A stretch of 5,342 nucleotides of DNA from an uncultured Collinsella sp. (GTDB lineage: Bacteria > Actinomycetota > Coriobacteriia > Coriobacteriales > Coriobacteriaceae), in assembly GCA_900550185.1 (NCBI GenBank), contig URRN01000146.1:1-5342 (forward strand). Reading direction: 5' to 3'. This document shows, piece by piece, positions 1 to 5,342 of the stretch (positions are counted from its first letter, which is position 1; every line of letters begins with the position of its first letter). The notes under the pieces were generated by a model. The model searched no databases and was not told the origin of the DNA. It saw only the letters and a program-made list of their open reading frames with translations. Made by a program: the position numbers and the translations under genes.

Positions 1-278
1 AAAATCTCCTCACCGGCACGCGCTATCTCAACGAAACGGGCATGCTGCCGTTTGAAGAGCAGATTCTCAACTATATTCGCGATACGGGCAACCATGTGCT
101 CTACCGCGTCACGCCTATGTATAACGAAGAGGAACTTGTCTGCCGTGGCATGCGCCTTGAGGCGCAATCGGTCGAGGACCACGGCAAGACCCTCTGCTTC
201 CACGTATATTGCTACAACCTGCAGCCGCACGTGCAGATCGACTACACCACCGGCCGCAATCAGGCCTCGGGAGACTAG
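1..278 (+). CDS. DNA/RNA non-specific endonuclease, C-terminal fragment (5' end outside window)
   Basis: The reading frame is open from base 3 (first codon AAT) and ends at TAG 276-278, giving the last 91 residues. The fragment begins NLLTGTRYLNETGMLPFEEQ, followed by NHVLYRVTPMY, then LEAQSVED, and ends with QPHVQIDYTTG. This succession (N-TGTR-N, then a LYRVTP beta strand, then DYTTG near the C-terminus) is how I recall the C-terminal half of the EndA/DNA-entry-nuclease type of beta-beta-alpha-metal nucleases. Those enzymes cut DNA and RNA without sequence specificity and are usually secreted or membrane-anchored. The DRGH-type catalytic motif and any signal peptide would lie upstream of the window, so activity and location cannot be judged. 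The internal ATG at base 42 is not the start, because conserved sequence continues upstream of it. The gene converges on the EF-G-like gene and shares the intergenic hairpin at 344-367. Confidence 0.8.
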   Translation, partial: NLLTGTRYLNETGMLPFEEQILNYIRDTGNHVLYRVTPMYNEEELVCRGMRLEAQSVEDHGKTLCFHVYCYNLQPHVQIDYTTGRNQASGD

Positions 279-336
279 GACCGACCAAGCTGCCCCAAAG
301 CCTAAATGATCCGTTTTCCTCCGTCCCCAAGGAATC

Positions 337-367
337 AAAAAGAGCCGCCCCGGTTACCCAGGGCGGC
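337..367 (-). terminator. Rho-independent terminator of the EF-G-like gene, possibly bidirectional
   Basis: A perfect 7-bp stem has arms GCCGCCC (344-350) and GGGCGGC (361-367) with a 10-base loop. Read on the minus strand, the stem is followed at once by TCTTTTTG (343-336), a good U-tract, about 40 bases after the EF-G-like stop codon. On the plus strand the stem is followed only by CCTTTCG, so it may also stop nuclease transcription, but more weakly. Confidence 0.85.
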
Positions 368-405
368 CCTTTCGTCAGCACCTACATTGCAGACAAAATC
401 ACGTG

Positions 406-2481
406 CTACTTGGCGCGGCCCTCCTCATAGCGCTCGACCAGCTTGGCCTGAACGTCATAAGGCACCTGCTCATAGCCTGCGGGCTTCATGGTAAAGTCAC
501 CCGTGCCGCGCGTGATAGAGCGCAGGCGCGTCGAATAATCCGTCAGCTCTGCCAGCGGCGCCTGGGCAATAACCACGGTATCGCCGCGCTCATCGGTCTC
601 CATGCCCGTCACGCGACCGCGCGATGCCGAGATGTCGCCCATCACAGCGCCGGCGTAGCTCTCGGGGATGGTCACCGTAATTTCCTCAATGGGCTCCAGC
701 ACCACCGGGTCGGCATCGGCACATGCCTTGCGCAGGCCGATGCGAGCTGCCGCGCGGAACGCCATCTCGTTGGAGTCGACGCTGTGATACGAGCCGTCGT
801 ACACCGCAACGCGAATGCCCGTGAGCGGATAGCCGGCGATAATGCCGTCCTTCATGGTCTCCTGCACGCCCTTGTCCACAGCAGGGATGAGCGAACGCGG
901 AATGCGGCCACCCACGACCTCGTCCACAAACTCATAGCCGTCGCTCGTGCCGTCGGGTCCGATGAGCGGCTCCACGCGCAGCCAGCAGTCGCCGTACTGG
1001 CCGGCGCCACCGGTCTGCTTCTTATGGCGACCCTGGGCGCTTGCCGTGCGGCGGATGGTCTCGCGATACGGAATGCGGATCGGCACGCTCTTGGCCGCAA
1101 CCTTGGTGCGGTCCTCCAGACGGTTGAGCAGCACCGAAACCTGCGCCTCGCCCACGGCGGAGATGATGGTCTGGCCGGTCTCCTCGTCGCGGTCGATGCT
1201 CATGGTCGGATCGGCCTTGCAGGCCTTCTCGATAAACGTGTAGAGCTTCTCTTCGTCGCCGCGATTCTCGGCCTCGATGGCAATGCGGTACTGCGAGTTG
1301 GGGAACTTAAACGCCGCGGCCTCGACCTTACCGGTAATCGAGAGCGTGTCGCCCGTCTCGGCAGCCAGCTTGGGCGCCACGATGATGTCGCCGGCATAGG
1401 CGTGACCGACCTCGGTCATATCGCGGCCGCACATCACATACAGGTGAGCCAGACGGTCGCCCTTGCGGGTACGCGCGTTGATCAGCTCAAGACCCGGCTC
1501 AAGCGTACCCGTCAGCACCTTGATAAAGCTGATGCGACCCTGCTGCGGATCAGCCAACGTCTTAAACACAAACGCCACCGGACGGTCATCGTCGCTCGAA
1601 ATCTTGAGCGAATCACCGTCGATAAGCGGCATCTCACCGTAGTCGGTCGGCGCCGGGAAGTACGTCGCGATGTCGTCCATCAGCGAGTTGACGCCCTGCT
1701 CCTTGATGCAATCGCCCGCAAAGACCGGCACAAAGATGCGCTCGGCAATCGCCTTCGACAGCAAGCCCTCAAGCTCCTCCTGCGTCAGCGTCTCCTCGCC
1801 TTCCAGGTACTTCATCATCAGCTCATCGTCGGCCTCGGCCACCAACTCGCACAGATGGTCATGGGCCTCCTCGGCCTGGGCACGATACTCCTCGGGAATC
1901 TCCGACTCAACGGCTTCGGTGCCGTTGCAATGGCGCGCCTTCATGCGCACCAGGTCGATGATGCCGTCAAAGTCCTCGCCCTCGCCCCAGGGAAGGGTCA
2001 CGGCACCCAGGCGCGTGCCAAAGCGCTCTTGCAGCAGGTCCATCGTGGTCGCAAAGCTGGCCTCGGAGCGCGACAGGCGGTTTACGAACACCGCACGCGC
2101 CAGGCGCAGGTCCTCGGCGGCATACCAGAGCTTAACCGTCGTAGGCTGCGGGCCGGCCTCGGCGTCGACCACAAACAGAGCCGTCTCACAGACGCTCATC
2201 GCGGCAAAGGCGTCGCCGATAAAATCGGGGTAGCACGGGGCATCAAGCACATTGATGCGCGCGCCCTTCCAGTCGATCGGCGCGATGGTCGTCGAGATGG
2301 AAAATGCACGCTTGACCTCTTCAGGATCATAGTCGAGCGTGGGCTTGGTGCCGTCGTGGCCGCCCAGGCGGGCGGTCTTGCCGGAAAGGTGGAGCATGGC
2401 TTCGGCGAGTGAAGTCTTGCCCACCCCGCCTTGGCCTACGAGCACCACGTTCCTTACGTTACCGGTCTTGGGAGCACCCAT
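406..2481 (-). CDS. Elongation factor G-like translational GTPase (FusA2-type paralogue) with degenerate G3 and G4 motifs
   Basis: The 691-residue protein has full EF-G length and architecture: G domain about 1-285, domain II about 300-385, III about 395-465, IV about 466-590, V about 592-680. Domain IV keeps KKQTGGAGQYGD (487-498) and YDGSYHSVDSNEMAF (561-575). Domain V keeps LEPIEE (595-600), RGRVTGME (621-628) and LRSITRGTGDF (653-663). The P-loop GQGGVGKT (16-23) replaces the AHVDHGKT of classical EF-G, which places it with the EF-G2/FusA2-like proteins. The nucleotide site is odd. G3 reads DAPCY (80-84) where DTPGH is usual, so the conserved Gly is Cys and the catalytic His is Tyr. G4 reads NRLS (134-137) where NKMD is usual. 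G5 is altered too (AGDC, 255-258). Canonical EF-G drives translocation and recycling; this paralogue's role is unknown. ATG 2481 was chosen because AAGGAGG lies 5 bases upstream and homology begins there; the longer frame to TTG 2592 has no such site. It is not a tetracycline ribosomal-protection protein, whose G motifs are canonical. Confidence 0.9.
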   Translation of the reverse strand: MGAPKTGNVRNVVLVGQGGVGKTSLAEAMLHLSGKTARLGGHDGTKPTLDYDPEEVKRAFSISTTIAPIDWKGARINVLDAPCYPDFIGDAFAAMSVCETALFVVDAEAGPQPTTVKLWYAAEDLRLARAVFVNRLSRSEASFATTMDLLQERFGTRLGAVTLPWGEGEDFDGIIDLVRMKARHCNGTEAVESEIPEEYRAQAEEAHDHLCELVAEADDELMMKYLEGEETLTQEELEGLLSKAIAERIFVPVFAGDCIKEQGVNSLMDDIATYFPAPTDYGEMPLIDGDSLKISSDDDRPVAFVFKTLADPQQGRISFIKVLTGTLEPGLELINARTRKGDRLAHLYVMCGRDMTEVGHAYAGDIIVAPKLAAETGDTLSITGKVEAAAFKFPNSQYRIAIEAENRGDEEKLYTFIEKACKADPTMSIDRDEETGQTIISAVGEAQVSVLLNRLEDRTKVAAKSVPIRIPYRETIRRTASAQGRHKKQTGGAGQYGDCWLRVEPLIGPDGTSDGYEFVDEVVGGRIPRSLIPAVDKGVQETMKDGIIAGYPLTGIRVAVYDGSYHSVDSNEMAFRAAARIGLRKACADADPVVLEPIEEITVTIPESYAGAVMGDISASRGRVTGMETDERGDTVVIAQAPLAELTDYSTRLRSITRGTGDFTMKPAGYEQVPYDVQAKLVERYEEGRAK

Positions 2482-2486
2482 GATGA

Positions 2487-2493
2487 CCTCCTT
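2487..2493 (-). promoter_or_regulatory. Strong ribosome binding site of the EF-G-like gene
   Basis: AAGGAGG on the minus strand lies 5 bases before ATG 2481. It is a near-perfect Shine-Dalgarno match and decides the start, ruling out the 37-codon upstream extension of the open frame. Confidence 0.85.
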
Positions 2494-2502
2494 GCAGGGC
2501 CG

Positions 2503-2515
2503 CGCGCAATGCGCG
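2503..2515 (-). other. G+C-rich stem-loop just upstream of the EF-G-like ribosome binding site
   Basis: CGCGCAATGCGCG is a perfect 5-bp inverted repeat around a 3-base loop, 9 bases upstream of the Shine-Dalgarno site. A second small inverted repeat, TCGG-CAA-CCGA, is at 2565-2575. In a G+C-rich leader such short palindromes can be chance. A role in translation of the downstream gene is possible but unsupported. Confidence 0.35.
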
Positions 2516-2655
2516 ACGCCAACGGGGAGAGTTCGCGGTCGGTGCCATCCCGGGAGCAGCATGGTCGGCAACCGAGCCGACTCACCCTCCAAATGTCCTA
2601 TGCCACCACCCTACCCTCACGGGCGGCTGTCCATGCATACCTTTCGGCGCACGTA

Positions 2656-2684
2656 TGAATACAGGCGGCGAGAGGAAGAGACAA
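2656..2684 (-). promoter_or_regulatory. Weak candidate promoter for the EF-G-like gene
   Basis: On the minus strand, TTGTCT (2684-2679, 4/6 to the -35 consensus) and TATTCA (2661-2656, 3/6 to the -10 consensus) are 17 bases apart. The pair lies downstream of the ABC operon terminator and would give a leader of about 165 bases. The -10 match is poor. A promoter is expected somewhere in 2482-2715 because the terminator separates the two units, but this placement is tentative. The rest of the gap shows only short palindromes and two tiny frames (18 and 5 codons) starting near 2638 and 2634. Confidence 0.3.
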
Positions 2685-2717
2685 GCTTGTGAGGAGATTA
2701 TTGAACCCCGTCGATGC

Positions 2718-2758
2718 AAACAAAAAGCCGCCACAGACCGTAAGACCTGCGGCGGCTT
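2718..2758 (-). terminator. Rho-independent terminator of the amino acid ABC operon
   Basis: The arms AAGCCGCC (2725-2732) and GGCGGCTT (2751-2758) form a perfect 8-bp stem. It can be extended inside by CAG/CTG after one mismatch. On the minus strand the stem runs into TTTTTGTTTG, a clear U-tract, 34 bases past the ATPase stop codon. No T-run follows on the plus strand, so it works in one direction. Confidence 0.9.
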
Positions 2759-2791
2759 CGCCTCAATTAATAGTTGAGTAAATACCCGAGC

Positions 2792-3556
2792 CTATCCCTC
2801 GATACGGCTCAAGAACTCACGGGTGCGCTGCTCACGCGGATGGTCGATGACCTGCTCGGCAGGACCCTCCTCGACAATGCGGCCGCCATCCATAAAGACC
2901 ACGCGGTCGGCAACATCGCGCGCAAACTGCATTGCGTGGGTCACGATCACCATCGTCATATTCTGCGCGGCAAGGTCTTTAATGACACGCAGCACCTCGG
3001 CCGTCAGCTCGGGATCGAGTGCCGAGGTCGGCTCGTCAAAGAACAGGATCTCCGGATCGAGCGCCAGGGCGCGGGCAATACTCACGCGCTGCTGCTGACC
3101 GCCCGAAAGCTCACACGGCACCTTGTTCTCGTTGCCCGTCAGCCCCATTTGCGCAATCAGCTCGTGAGCGCGGGCTTCCGCCTGCTCGCGCGGACGCTTA
3201 AGCACGCGAATCGGCGCATCGATGATGTTTTTCATCACGGTATAGTGCGGGAACAGGTTGTAATTTTGGAACACCAAGCCGAATCGCGAGCGTGCCCGCT
3301 TGGGCACATCGCCCTTCGCATAGACCGCGCCCGAACCCGCATCCGTCGCAACGGCAAGGTCACCAAACGAGAGCGAGCCTCCGTCGAGTGTCTCGAGCAG
3401 CGTGGCACACCGCAGCAGCGTGGACTTGCCGCCACCCGAAGGCCCGATAATCGCCACGACCTCGCCACGCTTCACCTCAAGCGAGATATCCTTGAGCACC
3501 TCATTGCTGCCAAACGCCTTACGCGCGCTTTCGATTTTCATCACTGAGTTAGTCAT
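2792..3556 (-). CDS. Polar amino acid ABC transporter, ATP-binding protein (GlnQ/HisP family)
   Basis: The 254-residue protein is the cytoplasmic ATPase of an amino acid importer, a usual length for the family (240-256). All catalytic elements are present: Walker A GPSGGGKST (38-46), Q-loop VFQNYNLFPH (95-104), signature LSGGQQQR (150-157), Walker B ILFFDEP (170-176) with Asp174 and Glu175, D-loop SALD (178-181) and switch His207 in VTHAM. The FQNYNLFPH and DEPTSALDPEL stretches are typical of polar amino acid transporters, though the substrate cannot be read from the ATPase. The chosen start, ATG 3556, lies inside the end of the permease gene (ATGACTAA, 8-nt overlap). No good Shine-Dalgarno site precedes it, which suggests translational coupling. 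An in-frame ATG at 3541 is a possible alternative. A longer frame to 3607 would overlap the permease deeply and carries no family similarity. Confidence 0.95.
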   Translation of the reverse strand: MTNSVMKIESARKAFGSNEVLKDISLEVKRGEVVAIIGPSGGGKSTLLRCATLLETLDGGSLSFGDLAVATDAGSGAVYAKGDVPKRARSRFGLVFQNYNLFPHYTVMKNIIDAPIRVLKRPREQAEARAHELIAQMGLTGNENKVPCELSGGQQQRVSIARALALDPEILFFDEPTSALDPELTAEVLRVIKDLAAQNMTMVIVTHAMQFARDVADRVVFMDGGRIVEEGPAEQVIDHPREQRTREFLSRIEG

Positions 3557-4202
3557 GATAATAGTCCAACTTCTTTTCGGCGGCGCCCAGCAGCATCTCG
3601 ACCACAAAGTTAAAGATCCAGTAGATCAGCGCCGCGATCGCAAACGGCACCATGCTCACCTGCGAGGCGACCAGCGCCTTGGCCGTCGAGAACATCTCAC
3701 CCACGCCAATGGCAAACGCCAGCGACGTGTCCTTGACCAGCGTGATGATCTCATTGCCCATCGCCGGCAGAATGCGCTTGGCGACCTGCGGCATCACGAT
3801 ATACAGAAACGTCTGCATGTGCGAATAGCCCAGCACCTCGGCTGCCTCGTATTGACCGCGCGGAATGGACTGCAGGCCCGAGCGATAGATCTCGGCAAAG
3901 TAACCGGCGTAGTTGATGATGAACGCTACGACGCACGCCGTCCACTTGGAATCGGGCGTGAGCGAAATGCCAAACACGTAGTACGGGGCAAAGTAGATGG
4001 CAAACATCTGCAGCATGAGCGGCGTGCCGCGCATGACCGAAATATAGATGCGCGCAATCCAGCGAAGCGGCGCGATTTTGCTCATGCGCATAAACGCCAC
4101 GGGGATTCCCAGCGGAATCGACCCCAGCAGTGTCAGCACAAACAACTGCAAGCTGACCAAGAATCCCTGGCCAAGCATCTGCATCATGACCTGAATAGAC
4201 AT
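3549..4202 (-). CDS. Amino acid ABC transporter permease (HisMQ/GlnP family)
   Basis: The 217-residue inner-membrane protein forms the import channel. It has about five hydrophobic segments (roughly 14-38, 54-79, 86-106, 158-178 and 184-206). The HisMQ-type loop MRGTPLMLQ is at 57-65. The cytoplasmic EAA loop runs from GQYEAAEVLG (116-125) to IVMPQ (135-139), and docks on the ATPase Q-loop groove. Conserved NEIITLVKDTSLA (150-162) follows. Only one permease gene is present, so a homodimer is the likely arrangement. The start is ATG 4202, whose A is the last base of the binding-protein stop codon (TAATG). No clear Shine-Dalgarno site is seen, so reinitiation after the upstream gene is likely. 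A TTG five codons earlier is less plausible. The 3' end overlaps the ATPase start by 8 nt. Confidence 0.95.
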   Translation of the reverse strand: MSIQVMMQMLGQGFLVSLQLFVLTLLGSIPLGIPVAFMRMSKIAPLRWIARIYISVMRGTPLMLQMFAIYFAPYYVFGISLTPDSKWTACVVAFIINYAGYFAEIYRSGLQSIPRGQYEAAEVLGYSHMQTFLYIVMPQVAKRILPAMGNEIITLVKDTSLAFAIGVGEMFSTAKALVASQVSMVPFAIAALIYWIFNFVVEMLLGAAEKKLDYYHD

Positions 4203-5062
4203 TACTTGAGCACCCAATTATCGAAAGACAAACCATAGCTTGAATATTTATCGCAGAGGTCCTTGACCGTGCCGTCCTCATAGAGTGCCTTGAGCGACTC
4301 GGTCACGGCGTCGGCCGACTTGGTGTCGCCCTGCTTAAAGCCGACGGCGTAGTGCTCGCTGGACAGTGGCTCATCAAGCTGCGTATAAGCATCGGGCTTG
4401 GCGGCAAGCTGATACTGGGCAATCGAAAGGTCACAAGCCACGGCATCGACCGCGCCACTCTCGAGCTGCATAAAGGCCGTGTTGTACTCGCCGATCGTGT
4501 CGAGCGTGGCAAACGTCGCCGCCAGATCCTTCTGGTCACCCTCGAGCACATCCTGCGCAGCGGAATCGGTCTGAGTGATCACGGTCTTGCCGGCAAGATC
4601 GTCCCAGCTCTTGATGCCTGCATCCTTCTTTACCACCAGCACCTGCTCGTTGAGCATGTACGGCTCGGAGAACGTGTAATCGTCCTCGCGACCCTCCATG
4701 GTAAAGCCGTTCCAGATGCAGTTGATGGCACCCGAGTTGAGCAGCGTATCCTTGGCATCCCAGTCGATGGCCTCGTATTTGACCTCCCAGCCCTGCTTAT
4801 CGGCAACAGCCTTGGCCAGATCGAGATCAAAGCCGGTGTACTCACCATCGTCGCCCACAAAGCCGTACGGAGGATAGGACTTATCAAAGCCCACCACGAG
4901 CTTCTTGGACTCCGCAGCGCCCTTCACATCCTTGGCCGCGGCAGAGCCAGCAGCGGAGCCCTTGCCGGCACCACCGCCGCAACCGACAAGACCAAGGCCA
5001 AGCACCGTGGCGAGCGAGCCGGCTAGACCAACAAACTGACGACGAGACATATCGGTGTTCAT
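4202..5062 (-). CDS. Amino acid ABC transporter substrate-binding lipoprotein (SBP_bac_3 family) with Tat-type signal
   Basis: The 286-residue extracytoplasmic receptor of the importer is the first gene of the operon. The N-terminus combines a twin-arginine motif SRRQFVG (6-12), a weakly hydrophobic stretch and a lipobox LVGC with lipidated Cys28. A Gly/Ala/Lys-rich linker (29-52) follows. The family-3 binding domain starts near KKLVVGFDKSYPPYGF (53-68) and contains the signature GFDLDLAKAV (77-86), the motif IWNGFTMEGR (116-125) and FSEPY (131-135). By family analogy Arg125 would hold the ligand's alpha-carboxylate and the Tyr/Phe residues near 63-68 would line the pocket. The exact amino acid is not predictable; glutamine, glutamate, cystine and others are all possible. 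ATG 5062 was chosen because AAGGGGG precedes it by 6 bases and it gives a standard signal peptide. Confidence 0.95.
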   Translation of the reverse strand: MNTDMSRRQFVGLAGSLATVLGLGLVGCGGGAGKGSAAGSAAAKDVKGAAESKKLVVGFDKSYPPYGFVGDDGEYTGFDLDLAKAVADKQGWEVKYEAIDWDAKDTLLNSGAINCIWNGFTMEGREDDYTFSEPYMLNEQVLVVKKDAGIKSWDDLAGKTVITQTDSAAQDVLEGDQKDLAATFATLDTIGEYNTAFMQLESGAVDAVACDLSIAQYQLAAKPDAYTQLDEPLSSEHYAVGFKQGDTKSADAVTESLKALYEDGTVKDLCDKYSSYGLSFDNWVLK

Positions 5063-5068
5063 GGTATT

Positions 5069-5075
5069 CCCCCTT
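5069..5075 (-). promoter_or_regulatory. Ribosome binding site of the ABC operon's first gene
   Basis: AAGGGGG on the minus strand lies 6 bases before ATG 5062. It is the only good Shine-Dalgarno match in the three-gene operon and fixes the binding protein's start over the upstream in-frame codon at 5083. Confidence 0.8.
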
Positions 5076-5080
5076 GATGG

Positions 5081-5100
5081 CACTTTAGTTAAGTAAAGTG
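5081..5100 (-). promoter_or_regulatory. Inverted repeat in the ABC operon leader (candidate operator or RNA hairpin)
   Basis: CACTTTA (5081-5087) and TAAAGTG (5094-5100) are perfect 7-bp arms around GTTAAG. The site lies between the predicted transcription start (about 5112) and the ribosome binding site. The same hexamer TAAAGT recurs at 5138-5143, inside the promoter. A repressor-binding palindrome is the simplest reading. An A+U-rich RNA hairpin is the alternative. No regulator can be named. Confidence 0.5.
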
Positions 5101-5118
5101 AGTCGTGTAACGTCCAGA

Positions 5119-5147
5119 ATCATACACTCTACCTTGATAAAGTACAA
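5119..5147 (-). promoter_or_regulatory. Sigma-70-type promoter of the amino acid ABC operon
   Basis: On the minus strand, TTGTAC (5147-5142, 3/6 to the -35 consensus with the TTG core) and TATGAT (5124-5119, 5/6 to the -10 consensus) are separated by 17 bases. Transcription would start near 5112, leaving a leader of about 50 bases. The -35 region overlaps a small inverted repeat, CCTTG (5132-5136) and CAAGG (5145-5149), and a TAAAGT hexamer. Confidence 0.6.
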
Positions 5148-5176
5148 GGGAGAGGTTGCCCGGCGTGGGCGGGGAG

Positions 5177-5222
5177 CGGCGCGTAATTAAGTTTCCTGCT
5201 CTACAGTCCTGCGCAAGACGGA
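5177..5222. repeat. 46-bp direct repeat, copy 1
   Basis: This copy matches 5269-5314 at 39 of 46 positions by hand alignment without gaps. The core CTGCTCTACAGTCCTG (5195-5210) is identical in both, and the end blocks CGGCGCG and GACGGA are shared. Looser similarity (AGGTTG, then CCCGGC) extends leftward to about 5153 here and 5241 in the other copy. No open frame is shared by both copies, so the repeat appears non-coding. It lies just upstream of the ABC promoter. Confidence 0.75.
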
Positions 5223-5268
5223 AAGCACGCATGGAGCACTAGGTTGGAGCACCCGGCTGAGTGGCGCC

Positions 5269-5314
5269 CGGCGCGGAGTTTAATTTGCTGCTCTACAGTC
5301 CTGCTCACGACGGA
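5269..5314. repeat. 46-bp direct repeat, copy 2
   Basis: This is the second copy of the element at 5177-5222, with a period of 92 bp. The core is CTGCTCTACAGTCCTG at 5287-5302. Unlike copy 1, it runs directly into a strong hairpin (5306-5342) at its right end. The intervening 46 bases (5223-5268) show no gene. The element's identity is unknown to me; an intergenic repeat family or regulatory module is possible. Confidence 0.75.
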
Positions 5315-5342
5315 GGCCACATTAAGTGGCCTCCTGTTCGTG
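5306..5342. other. Strong stem-loop at the window edge (possible terminator or end of an inverted-repeat element)
   Basis: GGAGGCCAC (5312-5320) and GTGGCCTCC (5326-5334) form a perfect 9-bp stem with loop ATTAA. An outer 5-bp stem, CACGA (5306-5310) with TCGTG (5338-5342), adds to it across a small internal loop (C against TGT). No clear U-tract follows on either strand within the window, so a terminator call is uncertain. Pairing may continue beyond the end. Confidence 0.6.

Noticed and set aside
403..2412. Very long plus-strand open frame (669 codons) opposite the EF-G-like gene
   Set aside because: It is a mirror of the strong third-position G/C bias of the real gene. Its product is dominated by Arg, His, Ala and Leu with no recognisable domain, and the minus-strand protein is an unmistakable EF-G homologue.
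406..2481. Tetracycline ribosomal-protection protein (Tet(M)-like)
   Set aside because: Those proteins are shorter (about 640 residues) with canonical GTPase motifs. This protein has the EF-G2/FusA2-style P-loop and EF-G domain IV and V sequences.
2482..2592. N-terminal extension of the EF-G-like protein to TTG 2592 (37 extra residues)
   Set aside because: The extension has no family similarity and no good ribosome binding site, and it reads straight through the strong AAGGAGG that serves ATG 2481.
2582..2638. Possible leader peptides on the minus strand (18 codons from 2638; 5 codons from 2634)
   Set aside because: The GAAAGG before them is only one base from the first ATG. The second frame is too short to judge, and neither product resembles a known attenuator peptide.
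2692..2782. Short plus-strand frame from TTG after GAGGAGATTA, running through the ABC terminator
   Set aside because: It has a non-ATG start with poor spacing, and it is composed mostly of the antisense of a terminator hairpin.
2774..4238. Plus-strand open frames opposite the ATPase and permease genes (2774-3547 and 3402-4238)
   Set aside because: These are shadow frames of minus-strand genes that carry complete family motifs. Their translations are Arg/His-rich and featureless, and they overlap each other.
5177..5314. CRISPR array
   Set aside because: There are only two imperfect copies (7 mismatches in 46 bp), no third unit and no cas genes nearby.

Overview
The window (about 60% G+C by eye) looks like an ordinary chromosomal stretch of a high-G+C Gram-positive bacterium. 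A gut member of the Coriobacteriia, such as a Collinsella relative, is my best guess. That rests on codon bias, a Tat-type lipoprotein signal on the solute-binding protein, and a FusA2-like EF-G paralogue. It is an inference, since no rRNA or other taxonomic marker is present.

Layout. Bases 1-278 (+) hold the 3' end of a DNA/RNA non-specific endonuclease of the EndA/NucA-like type. It converges on a minus-strand gene at 406-2481 for an elongation factor G-like translational GTPase, and a strong hairpin with a minus-strand U-tract lies between the two. Upstream of the EF-G-like gene is a 310-base gap (2482-2791). The gap carries its Shine-Dalgarno site, a G+C-rich stem-loop, a weak promoter candidate and the terminator of the next operon. 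Bases 2792-5062 (minus) form a compact three-gene operon for a polar amino acid ABC importer: a Tat-type lipoprotein solute-binding protein, a HisMQ-family permease and a GlnQ-family ATPase. The genes overlap by 1 and 8 nt. A good sigma-70-type promoter (5119-5147), a 7-bp inverted repeat and a strong ribosome binding site precede the operon. The last 180 bases have no gene. They hold two copies of a 46-bp direct repeat (39/46 identical, 92-bp period) and a near-perfect hairpin cut by the window end.

How the genes work together. The binding protein captures an amino acid outside the membrane, the permease (presumably a homodimer) forms the channel, and the ATPase dimer drives import. The EF-G-like protein and the nuclease are unrelated neighbours.

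No clearly new multi-gene system is visible. The points most worth a second look are the degraded G3 and G4 nucleotide-binding motifs of the EF-G-like protein and the repeat/hairpin region at the right edge.
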